A DNA stretch of 27,412 bases from a virus, in IMG/VR virus record IMGVR_UViG_3300031688_000105, positions 1 to 27,412 of that record; one strand, 5' to 3'. The position numbers were made by a program, and so were the translations under genes. This document shows positions 8,745-17,207 of this stretch, piece after piece. Position 1 is the first letter of the stretch, and the number at the start of each line of letters is the position of its first letter. Under the pieces are notes generated by a model, which was given only the letters and a program-made list of their open reading frames with translations, was not told the DNA's origin and ran no database searches.

Positions 8745-10133
8745 TTATTTTTTACGAGTTAAAAACTTTTTTAGTTTTTGAACAGGGGATGATTTAATAT
8801 TATATTTTGGGGTAAACTTAGATGAATCTACTCCGTAAACAGCACCGGATAAATACCTAGCTAAAATTTCAGGATTATCAAACATTTCTTGTGTTATTTC
8901 TCTGTACAGTTTTCCGCCTTTAACTAAAACTATTTTACCGTCAGTTTGATCAAGTGGAGCTATTGATATATTTTGATTTCCTTGTAATCCAGCTGAATCT
9001 AACCATAGAGATAAGTTTTCTTTAGTTGGAGGTGGCAATTTTTTCAATATACTTGCTTTAGCCATATTATTTCTTTCTTTTTCACTTCCGGCCATTTGCA
9101 TTTGAGCGGCTCTATTGGCATCAATTTGTTGCATTTTTTGAAGTTTAAGATCGTAATCTTGCTGCTTCCAATTGGTTTGTTGTTTGACTATGTAATTATC
9201 TACAGCCATTTGAGAATACTTTTCTTCAACATCATATTCTAATTTACTAGAATAAATTTCACCATTAGGTCCTTCGTATTGACCAGAATTTATGTCAGCA
9301 TTTATTTGTTCATGAGTATATCCCATGTAATCAGCTGCCAAAGATTTTAATCCCATTTCACCTCCGTTTTTTTCTAAAAAAGTATCAAAGCTACTTCTAA
9401 CAGTTTTTTCAAACTCAGGAGATTCTAACATAACTCCTCTAACAACTTCTTGACCATTAGGTAATTGTCTTCTTTCTGGTACAGCCATTTTAGTTAAAAC
9501 AGGGCCTAATAAAGATTCAAACGAAGGAGCTCTTTGTATAGGTTGAGGCATTTGATCTATTTTATTAGCTGGTATGCTAAAACTTTCACCATCTTCTGTT
9601 TTACCTTGAAAAACTAAAACACCATTATCATCCATACCAAAATTACCTCTATTATTTATAATAGCTTGATAATATTGCTCTTGTTCTGGTGTTATAGCTT
9701 TACTTAGTGATCCTTCAGATAAACCTGTAGCATATTGAACAGCAACTCCATTTACAGCACCTATCAATTGTTTTATTTGAGGAACTTGGCTATTTATTTT
9801 AGCGCTAGCTGTAGCAAATTCATTTTGACTTATTTCTTGGTTTTCTAAACTGTTAACCAATCCGCTATATTGATCTACAAGTTGTCTACTCATAGATTGT
9901 TCGTAGTTTTGTAAAGATTCATATTCAGTGTCTGATGAAATCATCAAACCCTGTATGTCTTGTGCTTTAAGCTTTGCTAATTGTAAGTCTCTAGACTTTT
10001 TTTGATCTGCAGCTTGTCTTAGTTTTACTCCTTGTGCTATATCAGCATCCATACCAGCCTCTGCTCTAGATAAATCTAAATATGTATTGTATGGATTTCT
10101 GCCCGTAGGACTTGTGGAAACTTTAATCGCCAT
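8745..10133 (-). CDS. Helical internal virion protein (putative ejection protein, T7 gp15-like position)
   Basis: A 462-aa soluble protein with no signal peptide or membrane segment. Residues 20-120 are rich in A, Q, K and S and look helical. The middle (about 150-300) is mixed and globular. Residues 310-350 are again Q/K/M-rich helix, and the C-terminal tail is basic (KKFLTRKK). I do not recognise an enzyme family. It sits between the Q/N-rich repeat protein and the giant zincin protein, with 8 bp to the next gene. In T7 the corresponding slot is gp15, one of the three proteins that leave the head and build the ejection channel. I infer the same type of role from position, composition and relative size, not from sequence similarity. 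The ATG follows an AAAATAACAAA leader. Confidence 0.75.
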   Translation of the reverse strand: MAIKVSTSPTGRNPYNTYLDLSRAEAGMDADIAQGVKLRQAADQKKSRDLQLAKLKAQDIQGLMISSDTEYESLQNYEQSMSRQLVDQYSGLVNSLENQEISQNEFATASAKINSQVPQIKQLIGAVNGVAVQYATGLSEGSLSKAITPEQEQYYQAIINNRGNFGMDDNGVLVFQGKTEDGESFSIPANKIDQMPQPIQRAPSFESLLGPVLTKMAVPERRQLPNGQEVVRGVMLESPEFEKTVRSSFDTFLEKNGGEMGLKSLAADYMGYTHEQINADINSGQYEGPNGEIYSSKLEYDVEEKYSQMAVDNYIVKQQTNWKQQDYDLKLQKMQQIDANRAAQMQMAGSEKERNNMAKASILKKLPPPTKENLSLWLDSAGLQGNQNISIAPLDQTDGKIVLVKGGKLYREITQEMFDNPEILARYLSGAVYGVDSSKFTPKYNIKSSPVQKLKKFLTRKK

Positions 10134-10185
10134 TTTGTTATTTTGAAGATTTAATTATTAAAAACTTTTTATTATTCACTACTTA

Positions 10186-11499
10186 TTAGCCTTTATTGCC
10201 TCTTAAGAAATTACTTACTCTATTACTTCTACCAGCAACAGCGGATATACCTCCTATTAAGTCATTAGTAGCAGAATTTCTAGCAGCTGTAGCGGCTCCT
10301 AATCTATCTCCGGTTATATTAAATTGATCCATATTTTGATTATATTGACTTTCTTGTATATCATTACCTGCAGTTGCAGCATTTTGATAATAATTATTTA
10401 ATTGCTGCTGATTTGCCATGTCAAATTGGTTTTGAGAACCTGCATTAAATTGACCTGATTGGTTCATTGACTGTTGATTAGCTAAAGCAAATTGATTTCC
10501 AGCACCAAATTGCGTTTGAGCAAAACTATTTTGAGCAGAAGTATTATATTGATTCATTTGATTTTGAGCACCAAATCTAGCTTGAGCAAAAGCATTATTA
10601 GAAGAAGCCCCAAACTGTCTAGCTTGATTTTGAGCTTGCATATTAGCCATACTCATTGTATTTTTGGCTTGTGCGCTAAACTGATTAGCCGTATTTCTAG
10701 CTCCAGCACTAAACTGATTTGCTTGATTTTGAGCACTTGCACCAAATTGAGCAGCTTGATTTTGAGCACTTGCCGCAAATTGAGAAGCATCATTTTGAGC
10801 GCCTACATTAACTTGCTGTTGTCCTAAGTCAAATTGAGATGCGGTATTACCTTGTGCTAATTGATTTTCTTGTAATCTTTGTTCAGCACTTGCTCTAGCC
10901 ATGTTATTTGCCTGTTCTTGTTGGCCTATTTTAGCTGCTATACCTTGTTTTGATTTAGCGGCAGCTGCAGCTATTGCGGTTGCTCCACCAGCACCAGTAC
11001 CAGCTTGAGTAGCTGCATCTTGAGTTGCAGCTAAAGCTTGATCTACTTCTTGGTTTTGCATATCAGCTTCAGCTGTACTAACTTGCAAATTATTCATATT
11101 ATTAGTAAGTCCAGTATCAGCTCCTCTTTGTAAATTAGAAACATTAGTTCCCATAGCTGAATAACCTTGAGATGTGTAACCTTGACCTTGGTAACCTTCA
11201 CCTTGATAACCTTGAGCTTTACCTTGTGCGGCTTGATAACCTTGAGCGCTACTTAATTTACCCATTTCAGCTTGTGCAGCTGGACCTAATTGACCAACTT
11301 CTGCTATAGATCCTTCGTAGGTATTAGCATCTCCTAATTCAACTGGATCATAATCATCAAAAGCATTTGTAAATTCAAAATTTTCTAAATTATCTCTAGC
11401 CGCTTCAAAACCTTCTTCAGCAGCATCTTCTTCTCTTCTTCTAGCTCTACCACCAAATAAAGACGCAACGCCTTTTCCAACTTTACCAAAAAATCCCAT
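10186..11499 (-). CDS. Q/N/A-rich repeat virion protein (putative ejection protein, T7 gp14-like position)
   Basis: A 437-aa protein of very biased composition (Q, N, A, G, S). The start MGFFGKVGKGVASLFGG is an amphipathic, glycine-rich segment followed by RARRRE. Residues 85-113 hold GYQGQ-type pentapeptide repeats. An A/G-rich segment lies near 160-185. Residues 229-371 consist of thirteen consecutive 11-residue units with the pattern Q-F-x-A-x-A-Q-N-Q-A-x. Eleven-residue (hendecad) periodicity is typical of long straight helices or right-handed coiled coils, which suits a tube or rod. The gene follows the GNAT-like gene by one base and precedes the 462-aa gene, matching the slot of T7 gp14. 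Internal virion localisation and membrane-channel function are inferred. No enzyme motif is present. Confidence 0.8.
   Translation of the reverse strand: MGFFGKVGKGVASLFGGRARRREEDAAEEGFEAARDNLENFEFTNAFDDYDPVELGDANTYEGSIAEVGQLGPAAQAEMGKLSSAQGYQAAQGKAQGYQGEGYQGQGYTSQGYSAMGTNVSNLQRGADTGLTNNMNNLQVSTAEADMQNQEVDQALAATQDAATQAGTGAGGATAIAAAAAKSKQGIAAKIGQQEQANNMARASAEQRLQENQLAQGNTASQFDLGQQQVNVGAQNDASQFAASAQNQAAQFGASAQNQANQFSAGARNTANQFSAQAKNTMSMANMQAQNQARQFGASSNNAFAQARFGAQNQMNQYNTSAQNSFAQTQFGAGNQFALANQQSMNQSGQFNAGSQNQFDMANQQQLNNYYQNAATAGNDIQESQYNQNMDQFNITGDRLGAATAARNSATNDLIGGISAVAGRSNRVSNFLRGNKG
10387..10815 (-). repeat. Thirteen degenerate 33-bp repeats encoding hendecads
   Basis: In-phase tandem units of 33 bp encode residues 229-371 of the Q/N-rich protein. 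The best preserved neighbours are QFAASAQNQAA, QFGASAQNQAN, QFSAGARNTAN and QFSAQAKNTMS. Later units are more divergent but keep length and phase (for example QFGASSNNAFA, QFNAGSQNQFD). No insertion or deletion breaks the register, so helical periodicity seems to be under selection. The repeat also keeps an antisense frame open (10492-10827), which is not a gene. Confidence 0.85.
11161..11246 (-). repeat. 15-bp-type repeat encoding GYQGQ pentapeptides
   Basis: A short direct-repeat array built on ATAACCTTGA-like units (plus-strand view) gives glycine-tyrosine-glutamine motifs such as AQGYQGEGYQGQGYTSQGYS at residues 85-113 of the Q/N-rich protein. It is low-complexity and probably flexible. 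Confidence 0.75.
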
Positions 11500-11500
11500 A

Positions 11501-11944
11501 TTATTTATATTTTATCATTAATTCGCAGGAAGAAATACTGTTAACATTGTAATCCGCTTTTTTATATTTTTCTAATAACTTTTCATCTTTACAAATGCTA
11601 TAGGAATATTTATAACCTAAATCTTTAGCAAAATCAGTTGTAAAATTTATTAAAAGTTGTAATGCATCATCTTTATCAATATCACAATAAGATTTATCAT
11701 CAACAATTGCAGCTGGAATTGCCATACTGCTATTTGTCATCCACAGCCACATAGCTGCTATTGGATCATCTCCCTTGCATACCATGAAACCACCTAAACC
11801 TTTTCTTTTTTCTTCTTGTTTATCACCTACTTTAAAAGAACCAGGCAACATGTCACGTGGAAGAATTTTTTCATCATAAGCTTCCCACCATTTTGGTATT
11901 AAATTCCAATCTGATTCTTGTAATTTTCTAACTTGTAATTCCAT
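11501..11944 (-). CDS. GNAT-fold-like protein in the virion operon (T7 gp13-like position)
   Basis: A 147-aa protein. The opening VRKLQESDWNLIPKWWEAY, the GLGGFMVCKGDDPIAAMWLW block (49-68), the TNSSMAIPAAIVDD strand region and a helix (92-110) ending in AKDLGYK give the strand-helix order of the GNAT acetyltransferase fold. It resembles small GNAT-like proteins common in marine phages. The usual acetyl-CoA loop R/Q-x-x-G-x-G/A before the long helix is not visible; DIDKDDA (88-94) stands there, so catalytic activity is doubtful. The gene lies between the 79-aa gene and the three internal-protein genes, which matches T7 gene 13, a small assembly protein. A structural or assembly role is therefore as likely as acetylation. 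Six bases separate it from the 79-aa gene and one base from the next. Confidence 0.65.
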   Translation of the reverse strand: MELQVRKLQESDWNLIPKWWEAYDEKILPRDMLPGSFKVGDKQEEKRKGLGGFMVCKGDDPIAAMWLWMTNSSMAIPAAIVDDKSYCDIDKDDALQLLINFTTDFAKDLGYKYSYSICKDEKLLEKYKKADYNVNSISSCELMIKYK

Positions 11945-11949
11945 ATAAT

Positions 11950-12189
11950 TTAACTTGACGAATTCACTGCCTGCGCATTTAAAGCAAATAATTCTTTTTG
12001 AACAGAAGCGTTTGCCACTGGTAATTTTAATTTAATATTAGCATAGGCTCCTTTTATTCCACCTACTATTTGAGTTCCGCTTGCTTGAATAGCACCATTA
12101 ACAACTATATAATTAGGTTGTTCAGATGCTATTGGTGCAAAGTATTTACCTTCATTATTTTGAAAAGCAAAATTTACTAAATTTCCCAT
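11950..12189 (-). CDS. Small protein after the tail protein, function unknown
   Basis: A 79-aa protein starting two bases after the stop of the 1356-aa tail gene, implying translational coupling. It is rich in A, N, V, Q and S. Short alternating polar and hydrophobic stretches (YIVVNGAIQ, QIVGGIKGAYANIKLKLP) suggest beta structure. It lacks cysteines, a signal peptide, a membrane segment or any motif I know. Position suggests a minor structural partner of the tail protein, but nothing in the sequence proves this. Confidence 0.7.
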   Translation of the reverse strand: MGNLVNFAFQNNEGKYFAPIASEQPNYIVVNGAIQASGTQIVGGIKGAYANIKLKLPVANASVQKELFALNAQAVNSSS

Positions 12190-12191
12190 AA

Positions 12192-15100
12192 TTATGTAAC
12201 TTGTTGATTTATTACTATAGTTCTAAAAGAAGGTGTCATACTAGATTTAACTCTATCATTGTTAACTGCTACAACTACATTACCTGTTCTTATTGATCCT
12301 GTGTTGTTATCTGTTGCAGCTATTGTAAATCCAACAGTTGGACCTAACTCTTGTGTTGACCCTGGATCACCTCCATTTATTATTAACCAGCCAACATCTG
12401 GATTAGCAGTTACATTAACATTCCAAGCGTTAGCAATAGTGGTACTTGTACCTGCTTTAGGTAAAGAAATTGGAGTTGAAAGTGCTGCAATTACAGCTGT
12501 TTCTGGAGCAACTTTAGTTATAGTAGGTGTTATTATTGTATTACTTAATAGTATTGGAACAACAGTTGTTATTATTAATGTTCCAAAATTACTAGATGCT
12601 AATATATTACCACTAACAGAAGGTGTTACTCCGGTTGAAGCCATTGAAGCTGTATAACTGTTACTAGTTAAAACTTGACTATTTGAACATGTATATGTTA
12701 AAACAGTTGTTCTAGTACTTGCTACATCATATGGTCCATTATAAAATGGATTTCCTGTAGATGTTGTATCACCATTAGCTTGAACTGGCATAACAAATGA
12801 AACTGTACCCGCCGCGTCTGAAATAGTAAGAGCATTACCTACGTCAAATATTAATTGCCATTTTAGAGTAGCAAAACCATTTATCGTTATTGATCCAGCT
12901 GTTGCAGACGTAGGTACTGTTATTGGAAGTGTATAAGTTAAATTGTTTAAAAAAGGAGCACTTCTTGCCACTGTTGCAGCTTGCGGATTAGTTGAAGCTG
13001 GCATACCGCTGGTACTTAACGTTGTATTAGAAGCATCTATATAAAAATTGTCAACAACAGCAGTGCTAAATACTATATTATTAGCACCTGCATTGTTAAA
13101 AACTAAAGATGCTGGTGTTATAGCTGAATTTGATACTGTATCAACAATATTAACAGTTAATAATGCAACTGTAAAAGCTAATTCAGCACCAGTTCCTCCT
13201 ATATTTAAGGTTTGAATACTATTCTGATTTCCTACAGTATGTTGTACTAAAAAAACTAATCTTCCATCTGTAGATTCAAAAGGTTTTGTTCCAACAGGGT
13301 TTGTAACTGTTAAAGAACTTCCAGAAGCTTGCGTTAATGTAATATTATTTATATTTGTAAATTCAAATTGAGAATTTAATGGAGATACAAATATAGCCCA
13401 TTGTATTCCAGCGCCTTGTTTGGCTATAGAAGTGTTTGATCCAGTGAAAGTTGAATTAGCTGCAGCGCCCGATAATTGTAAAGTTGTTGTAAAAGTAACT
13501 GCTTCAACAGGAATTGTTCCAGCTGTATCTATGTCAGTTTCTATATATTCTAGTTCCCAACCAGAATCTCCTTCGTAACTTAATGAATTAAATTGTTTTA
13601 TATTAGAAGGTGCATCGTTAAACACGGGCACCACATAAGATTCTGTAGTTCCTGCTCCATAAAAATTATTACTTGTAACATTTGGACTATGGTGCTGCCA
13701 CAAATCTCCTCCTTTAAATGTATAATAAGAATTATTTAAAGATATACCGCTTTCTTGTTTGAAGGATCTAAAACTAGTCCACCCATTTGATCTATCGTCA
13801 AACGATAACGTTAAAAATCCAGAAGAAGCTGTTGCTAAATTAGTATCTGGATTGCTATCATATCCTTCGCCTATTATTGTTAATTCATATATGCGACTAT
13901 ATTCATCAAATGATCCTATTATTTGTGTAGATGTTTTTAAAGCATCTCTAAAAAAATCACCCATGCCAGTTTGTGATATTTCTTGAATACCATTTTGAGA
14001 CAATCTTAACACTGAACCTCTATTTTTATCAGTAAAATATCTAGAAAATCCAAAAGAAGAAAAAGATTCTGGATTCTCAGCTATACCATATTGACCTGCG
14101 TATGCTGCTATTGTTCCTAAAAATTGTGTATTACTAGTAACGGGTATTTGACCACCTTCTGCTGAATAAATAAAATCTTTATCTATTGGTGATCTTGATA
14201 CTTTGTCTTCTTGAAAAACAACTATTTGAGTATCATCTGCAAATAATTTTTGTATAGATCCATTTAGTGGATCCAGAGAAACAGTTAGACCACCCTCACT
14301 TTCATTAAATTGATTTATATAATTAATACCTGTTCTTGAGTTTAAAAGTCCACTAGAATGTATAAGAGTATTACTTCTTCTTTCTTCTGTAAAGTTTTCT
14401 TGAACAACAAATGCTCTTACGCCTATGTCAAAAAAAGGTTCATTAAAACCTGCTTTAATTCTATTAATCTCAAGATGAGCATTATTTCCTCCATCTGGAT
14501 CAAAAGTAAGTAAAATACAATTAAAAAACTCTATATCTATAGCTGTTAAAGGAATATTTTCTACTAATCCACCCGTTGATGTTTCGTAAAAAATATCTAA
14601 TTCAGAGCTAATTGGTTCTGTTTCAAATACACATATTCCACCACTTACGCTAACGTTACTATTGTTTAAAGTTGTTACTAAAGCATCGCCAGATGGATTA
14701 CCTATTGATTGAACTTTAGTTAAATTACCAGCTGCTGTAGCATTTGTTACGTTATCTCCAGCTATGTATTTAGGAAAAACAGAAATATCACAAGGTGATA
14801 TAGTGCTTGATGTGCTTGGAGGTATAACGGCAGTAGGATCTCTTGGTATTTTGTTAATACTATCACCTAATCTTTCTACGGTATTAACACTGCTAATAAC
14901 AGAAATCCAATTATAATATTCTTGTTCTCGTTGTTTTACAACAACTTTATATGAATAAGCCCATGTTGGTATTTGATTTATAGGATCTGTAAAAACTAAT
15001 CTTAATGCATGAAAAGCATTTGTACTTGAAGAGTTTCCAAAACCTGGATCTATAAAAACAGTATCAACGCCTGAACTAGAAAGTATAACTGGAGATTGTC

Positions 15101-16262
15101 TTCCAAATTTATCAGCAAGAACAATACCTACTTGATATGTTCTTCTTGACTTTAAAGATTGTTTATTTAATATAGTATTTCTTGCAGAATTTTCTCCTGT
15201 TTCACTAACTGTAAAAGCTATTTGTGGTATATCAAAATTTTGTAAAAAATTACCATAAACTAATCTACCTCCACCAACTTCTTGAGATTTAGCTTTTCTT
15301 GGAACTGCATCATAAACTCTAGTAAGTTGATCACCAGGTAATGTTCTAAATGGATCCGTGGATGAATAAGTAAAATTTATAAAAGGTTCTGTTGTAACTT
15401 CTATATCTTCAACAACATACAACGCGCTAGATCCTGATTCTTTATATATTAATTCTACATTAGATATACCATATCCTTGAGGAGTTGGTATTTGTAATTG
15501 TATTTTATTTATAGCATTTACAAAAGTTTCTATTTCACCAAAATTAGAAACTGTAGAAGTAACAACGTCTACTTCGTTTAATCTAGAAAAACAAATAGGT
15601 GTAAATGGAGCCAATATACTGTATTCATTGTCTTCAAATTTCCATCTATAAGAAAATCTTACTAATTTTAACTGTAAAAAAGTAGAAGATATAGCTGCAT
15701 CTTTTACTGCAGACACTAAAGTTGGAGATTCGTAAGGTGCAAATTTACATACAGATATTAAATTATCAATATTTGAAGTTGACGTATAGTAATTAACGTT
15801 ATTTCTAGCTGTTTCTACATTTATCTTTCTTGGAGCATTTCTATTGTCCGTAAAAAACAATAAATCATCAATTATATTGACACCTGTAATAGTATATTTT
15901 GTGTGAAAATTTAATTGTTGAGATACAAGTAATGCTGTTGTTTGTTTTGATTTTTGATCATATTCATATACACCATGATTACCTGTATTTGTTTCATTAT
16001 ATATAGAATTTGTTGTTACAAAAAAATAAATTTTTTCAGAACTATTATCTCTAAGTGAACCAATACAAACTGGATTACCACTTAAACCACATTGAGCAAC
16101 TAGTTCGTTACCTAATAAGTTTTCTACAGCACCAACATCTGATCCTTCTGATTGACCTATGTTAATATTAAATCCCTCTCTATATTCTCCTGGAGGTACC
16201 ATCCTATCATCCAGGTCTCGGTTCATTTTACCGACATTGAATGTTCTTTTAATTTCTGGCAT
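12192..16262 (-). CDS. Large tail stabilization / muzzle-like protein with C-terminal BACON-like domain
   Basis: A 1356-aa virion protein. The N-terminus (GKMNRDLDDRMVPPGEYREG, residues 11-30, then DVGAVENLLGN) and the LLFFTDNRNAPRKINV block (134-149) are typical of the phage 'stabilization protein' type, probably a beta-propeller or tail-hub fold attached below the ring proteins. Further blocks such as VYDAVPRKAKSQEVGGGRLV fit the same family. From about residue 850 on, the protein is T/S/N/A-rich beta-sandwich material. The last ~95 residues (about 1262-1356) match the BACON pattern: W1280, GW1292L, a central G-rich loop, SIRTGNVVVAV and a final VINQQ. BACON-type domains are thought to bind carbohydrate, so the distal end may contact the host surface. 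It is roughly as long as the muzzle protein of crAss-like phages. It follows the connector genes directly. Confidence 0.8.
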   Translation of the reverse strand: MPEIKRTFNVGKMNRDLDDRMVPPGEYREGFNINIGQSEGSDVGAVENLLGNELVAQCGLSGNPVCIGSLRDNSSEKIYFFVTTNSIYNETNTGNHGVYEYDQKSKQTTALLVSQQLNFHTKYTITGVNIIDDLLFFTDNRNAPRKINVETARNNVNYYTSTSNIDNLISVCKFAPYESPTLVSAVKDAAISSTFLQLKLVRFSYRWKFEDNEYSILAPFTPICFSRLNEVDVVTSTVSNFGEIETFVNAINKIQLQIPTPQGYGISNVELIYKESGSSALYVVEDIEVTTEPFINFTYSSTDPFRTLPGDQLTRVYDAVPRKAKSQEVGGGRLVYGNFLQNFDIPQIAFTVSETGENSARNTILNKQSLKSRRTYQVGIVLADKFGRQSPVILSSSGVDTVFIDPGFGNSSSTNAFHALRLVFTDPINQIPTWAYSYKVVVKQREQEYYNWISVISSVNTVERLGDSINKIPRDPTAVIPPSTSSTISPCDISVFPKYIAGDNVTNATAAGNLTKVQSIGNPSGDALVTTLNNSNVSVSGGICVFETEPISSELDIFYETSTGGLVENIPLTAIDIEFFNCILLTFDPDGGNNAHLEINRIKAGFNEPFFDIGVRAFVVQENFTEERRSNTLIHSSGLLNSRTGINYINQFNESEGGLTVSLDPLNGSIQKLFADDTQIVVFQEDKVSRSPIDKDFIYSAEGGQIPVTSNTQFLGTIAAYAGQYGIAENPESFSSFGFSRYFTDKNRGSVLRLSQNGIQEISQTGMGDFFRDALKTSTQIIGSFDEYSRIYELTIIGEGYDSNPDTNLATASSGFLTLSFDDRSNGWTSFRSFKQESGISLNNSYYTFKGGDLWQHHSPNVTSNNFYGAGTTESYVVPVFNDAPSNIKQFNSLSYEGDSGWELEYIETDIDTAGTIPVEAVTFTTTLQLSGAAANSTFTGSNTSIAKQGAGIQWAIFVSPLNSQFEFTNINNITLTQASGSSLTVTNPVGTKPFESTDGRLVFLVQHTVGNQNSIQTLNIGGTGAELAFTVALLTVNIVDTVSNSAITPASLVFNNAGANNIVFSTAVVDNFYIDASNTTLSTSGMPASTNPQAATVARSAPFLNNLTYTLPITVPTSATAGSITINGFATLKWQLIFDVGNALTISDAAGTVSFVMPVQANGDTTSTGNPFYNGPYDVASTRTTVLTYTCSNSQVLTSNSYTASMASTGVTPSVSGNILASSNFGTLIITTVVPILLSNTIITPTITKVAPETAVIAALSTPISLPKAGTSTTIANAWNVNVTANPDVGWLIINGGDPGSTQELGPTVGFTIAATDNNTGSIRTGNVVVAVNNDRVKSSMTPSFRTIVINQQVT

Positions 16263-16271
16263 AAAATCTTA

Positions 16272-17207
16272 TTAATGTTTAATCCACTTGGCTTTATTTC
16301 TAAATATCTGAGTCATTTCATCTAACTTCATATTTGAAATTCTTATTTTTGCATTTCTGGTTTTAGCAGCAGCTTCTTGTCTATATAATTGAGCTGCTCC
16401 AGCTGCAGAAGGTCTTAATTTACATAAATTATAAAGTATAGTAGACATTACAGCATCTTCTGCCATTTTAGGCACTAAAACATTGTCAAAATCTCCATTT
16501 TCACCTAAACCGTCAGATATATAATTTAATGTAACATAAGTATCTTGAGGTATTGATGTTGGAAAATATATTTGACCGGCGTTTAGATCTAATACAAAAT
16601 TACCATTAGTATTTGCATATTGTGGATCTAATCCATATCTTCTACCATAATAACCAAATGAATTTTGCGCATCAAAAAATCCATAATAATAATTACTAGC
16701 TGTTTCGGCTGCTGCTTCAACAGACTGCTGCGATTTAGATTGATATCTGTCTATTGTTTCAGATGTTTCTGCAAATACAATGTTACCCTCATTATCGTAT
16801 AAATAATGATAATTATTATCTTGAGCAACACCTTGGTTTGCTCTAGTTGCTGTGCTTGGAAGCATTGTTCTCATAACACCCGTAACATCAGTCCATTGTA
16901 CACTTATGTAATTTACATAATCAGAAGGAAGTGACATTTGTCGCATTGAATTCAATTGTATTTCTAATGCTTTTTCTGAATGAAAAGTATCATAACTAAA
17001 TTCTTGTACAGCTCTTTGAGCCCAAAAGGCAACTTCATATCTAGGTATTTTTGTAAGAACTTTACCATCACCAATATAAGCAACAATAAAATTGTTTATT
17101 ATATCATTTAAATTTGTTCTCCTGTAATATCCAGGGACTGCCAATCCATTACCACCATCTAATGCGGAATAATTATCTACGTCTAAAGGTCTTCTTGATA
17201 TTGCCAT
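16272..17207 (-). CDS. Head-tail connector / ring protein
   Basis: A 311-aa protein. The N-terminal half has an RYEVAFWAQRAVQEFSYDTF helix (about 56-75), then SLPSDYVNYISVQWTDVTGV (93-112). This is a pattern I associate with connector or ring proteins of crAss-like and other marine podoviruses, where a helix bundle is followed by a small beta domain. A Y/N/G-rich segment (168-205) precedes FVLDLNAGQIYFPTS, another common element of this type. The C-terminus is helical and basic (AAKTRNAKIRISNMKL). The ATG overlaps the stop of the 238-aa gene by one base (TAATG), so the two are translationally coupled and may assemble together below the portal. The exact ring position cannot be told from sequence. 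Confidence 0.7.
   Translation of the reverse strand: MAISRRPLDVDNYSALDGGNGLAVPGYYRRTNLNDIINNFIVAYIGDGKVLTKIPRYEVAFWAQRAVQEFSYDTFHSEKALEIQLNSMRQMSLPSDYVNYISVQWTDVTGVMRTMLPSTATRANQGVAQDNNYHYLYDNEGNIVFAETSETIDRYQSKSQQSVEAAAETASNYYYGFFDAQNSFGYYGRRYGLDPQYANTNGNFVLDLNAGQIYFPTSIPQDTYVTLNYISDGLGENGDFDNVLVPKMAEDAVMSTILYNLCKLRPSAAGAAQLYRQEAAAKTRNAKIRISNMKLDEMTQIFRNKAKWIKH

Noticed and set aside
10492-10827. Plus-strand 111-codon open frame rich in L, I and S
   Set aside because: It is the antisense of the 33-bp hendecad repeat; the open frame is a by-product of the repeat.
12259-12657. Plus-strand 132-codon open frame opposite the tail protein C-terminus
   Set aside because: The translation is a V/I/P/T shadow of the T/N/V-rich tail region, and the minus-strand frame has clear domain logic.
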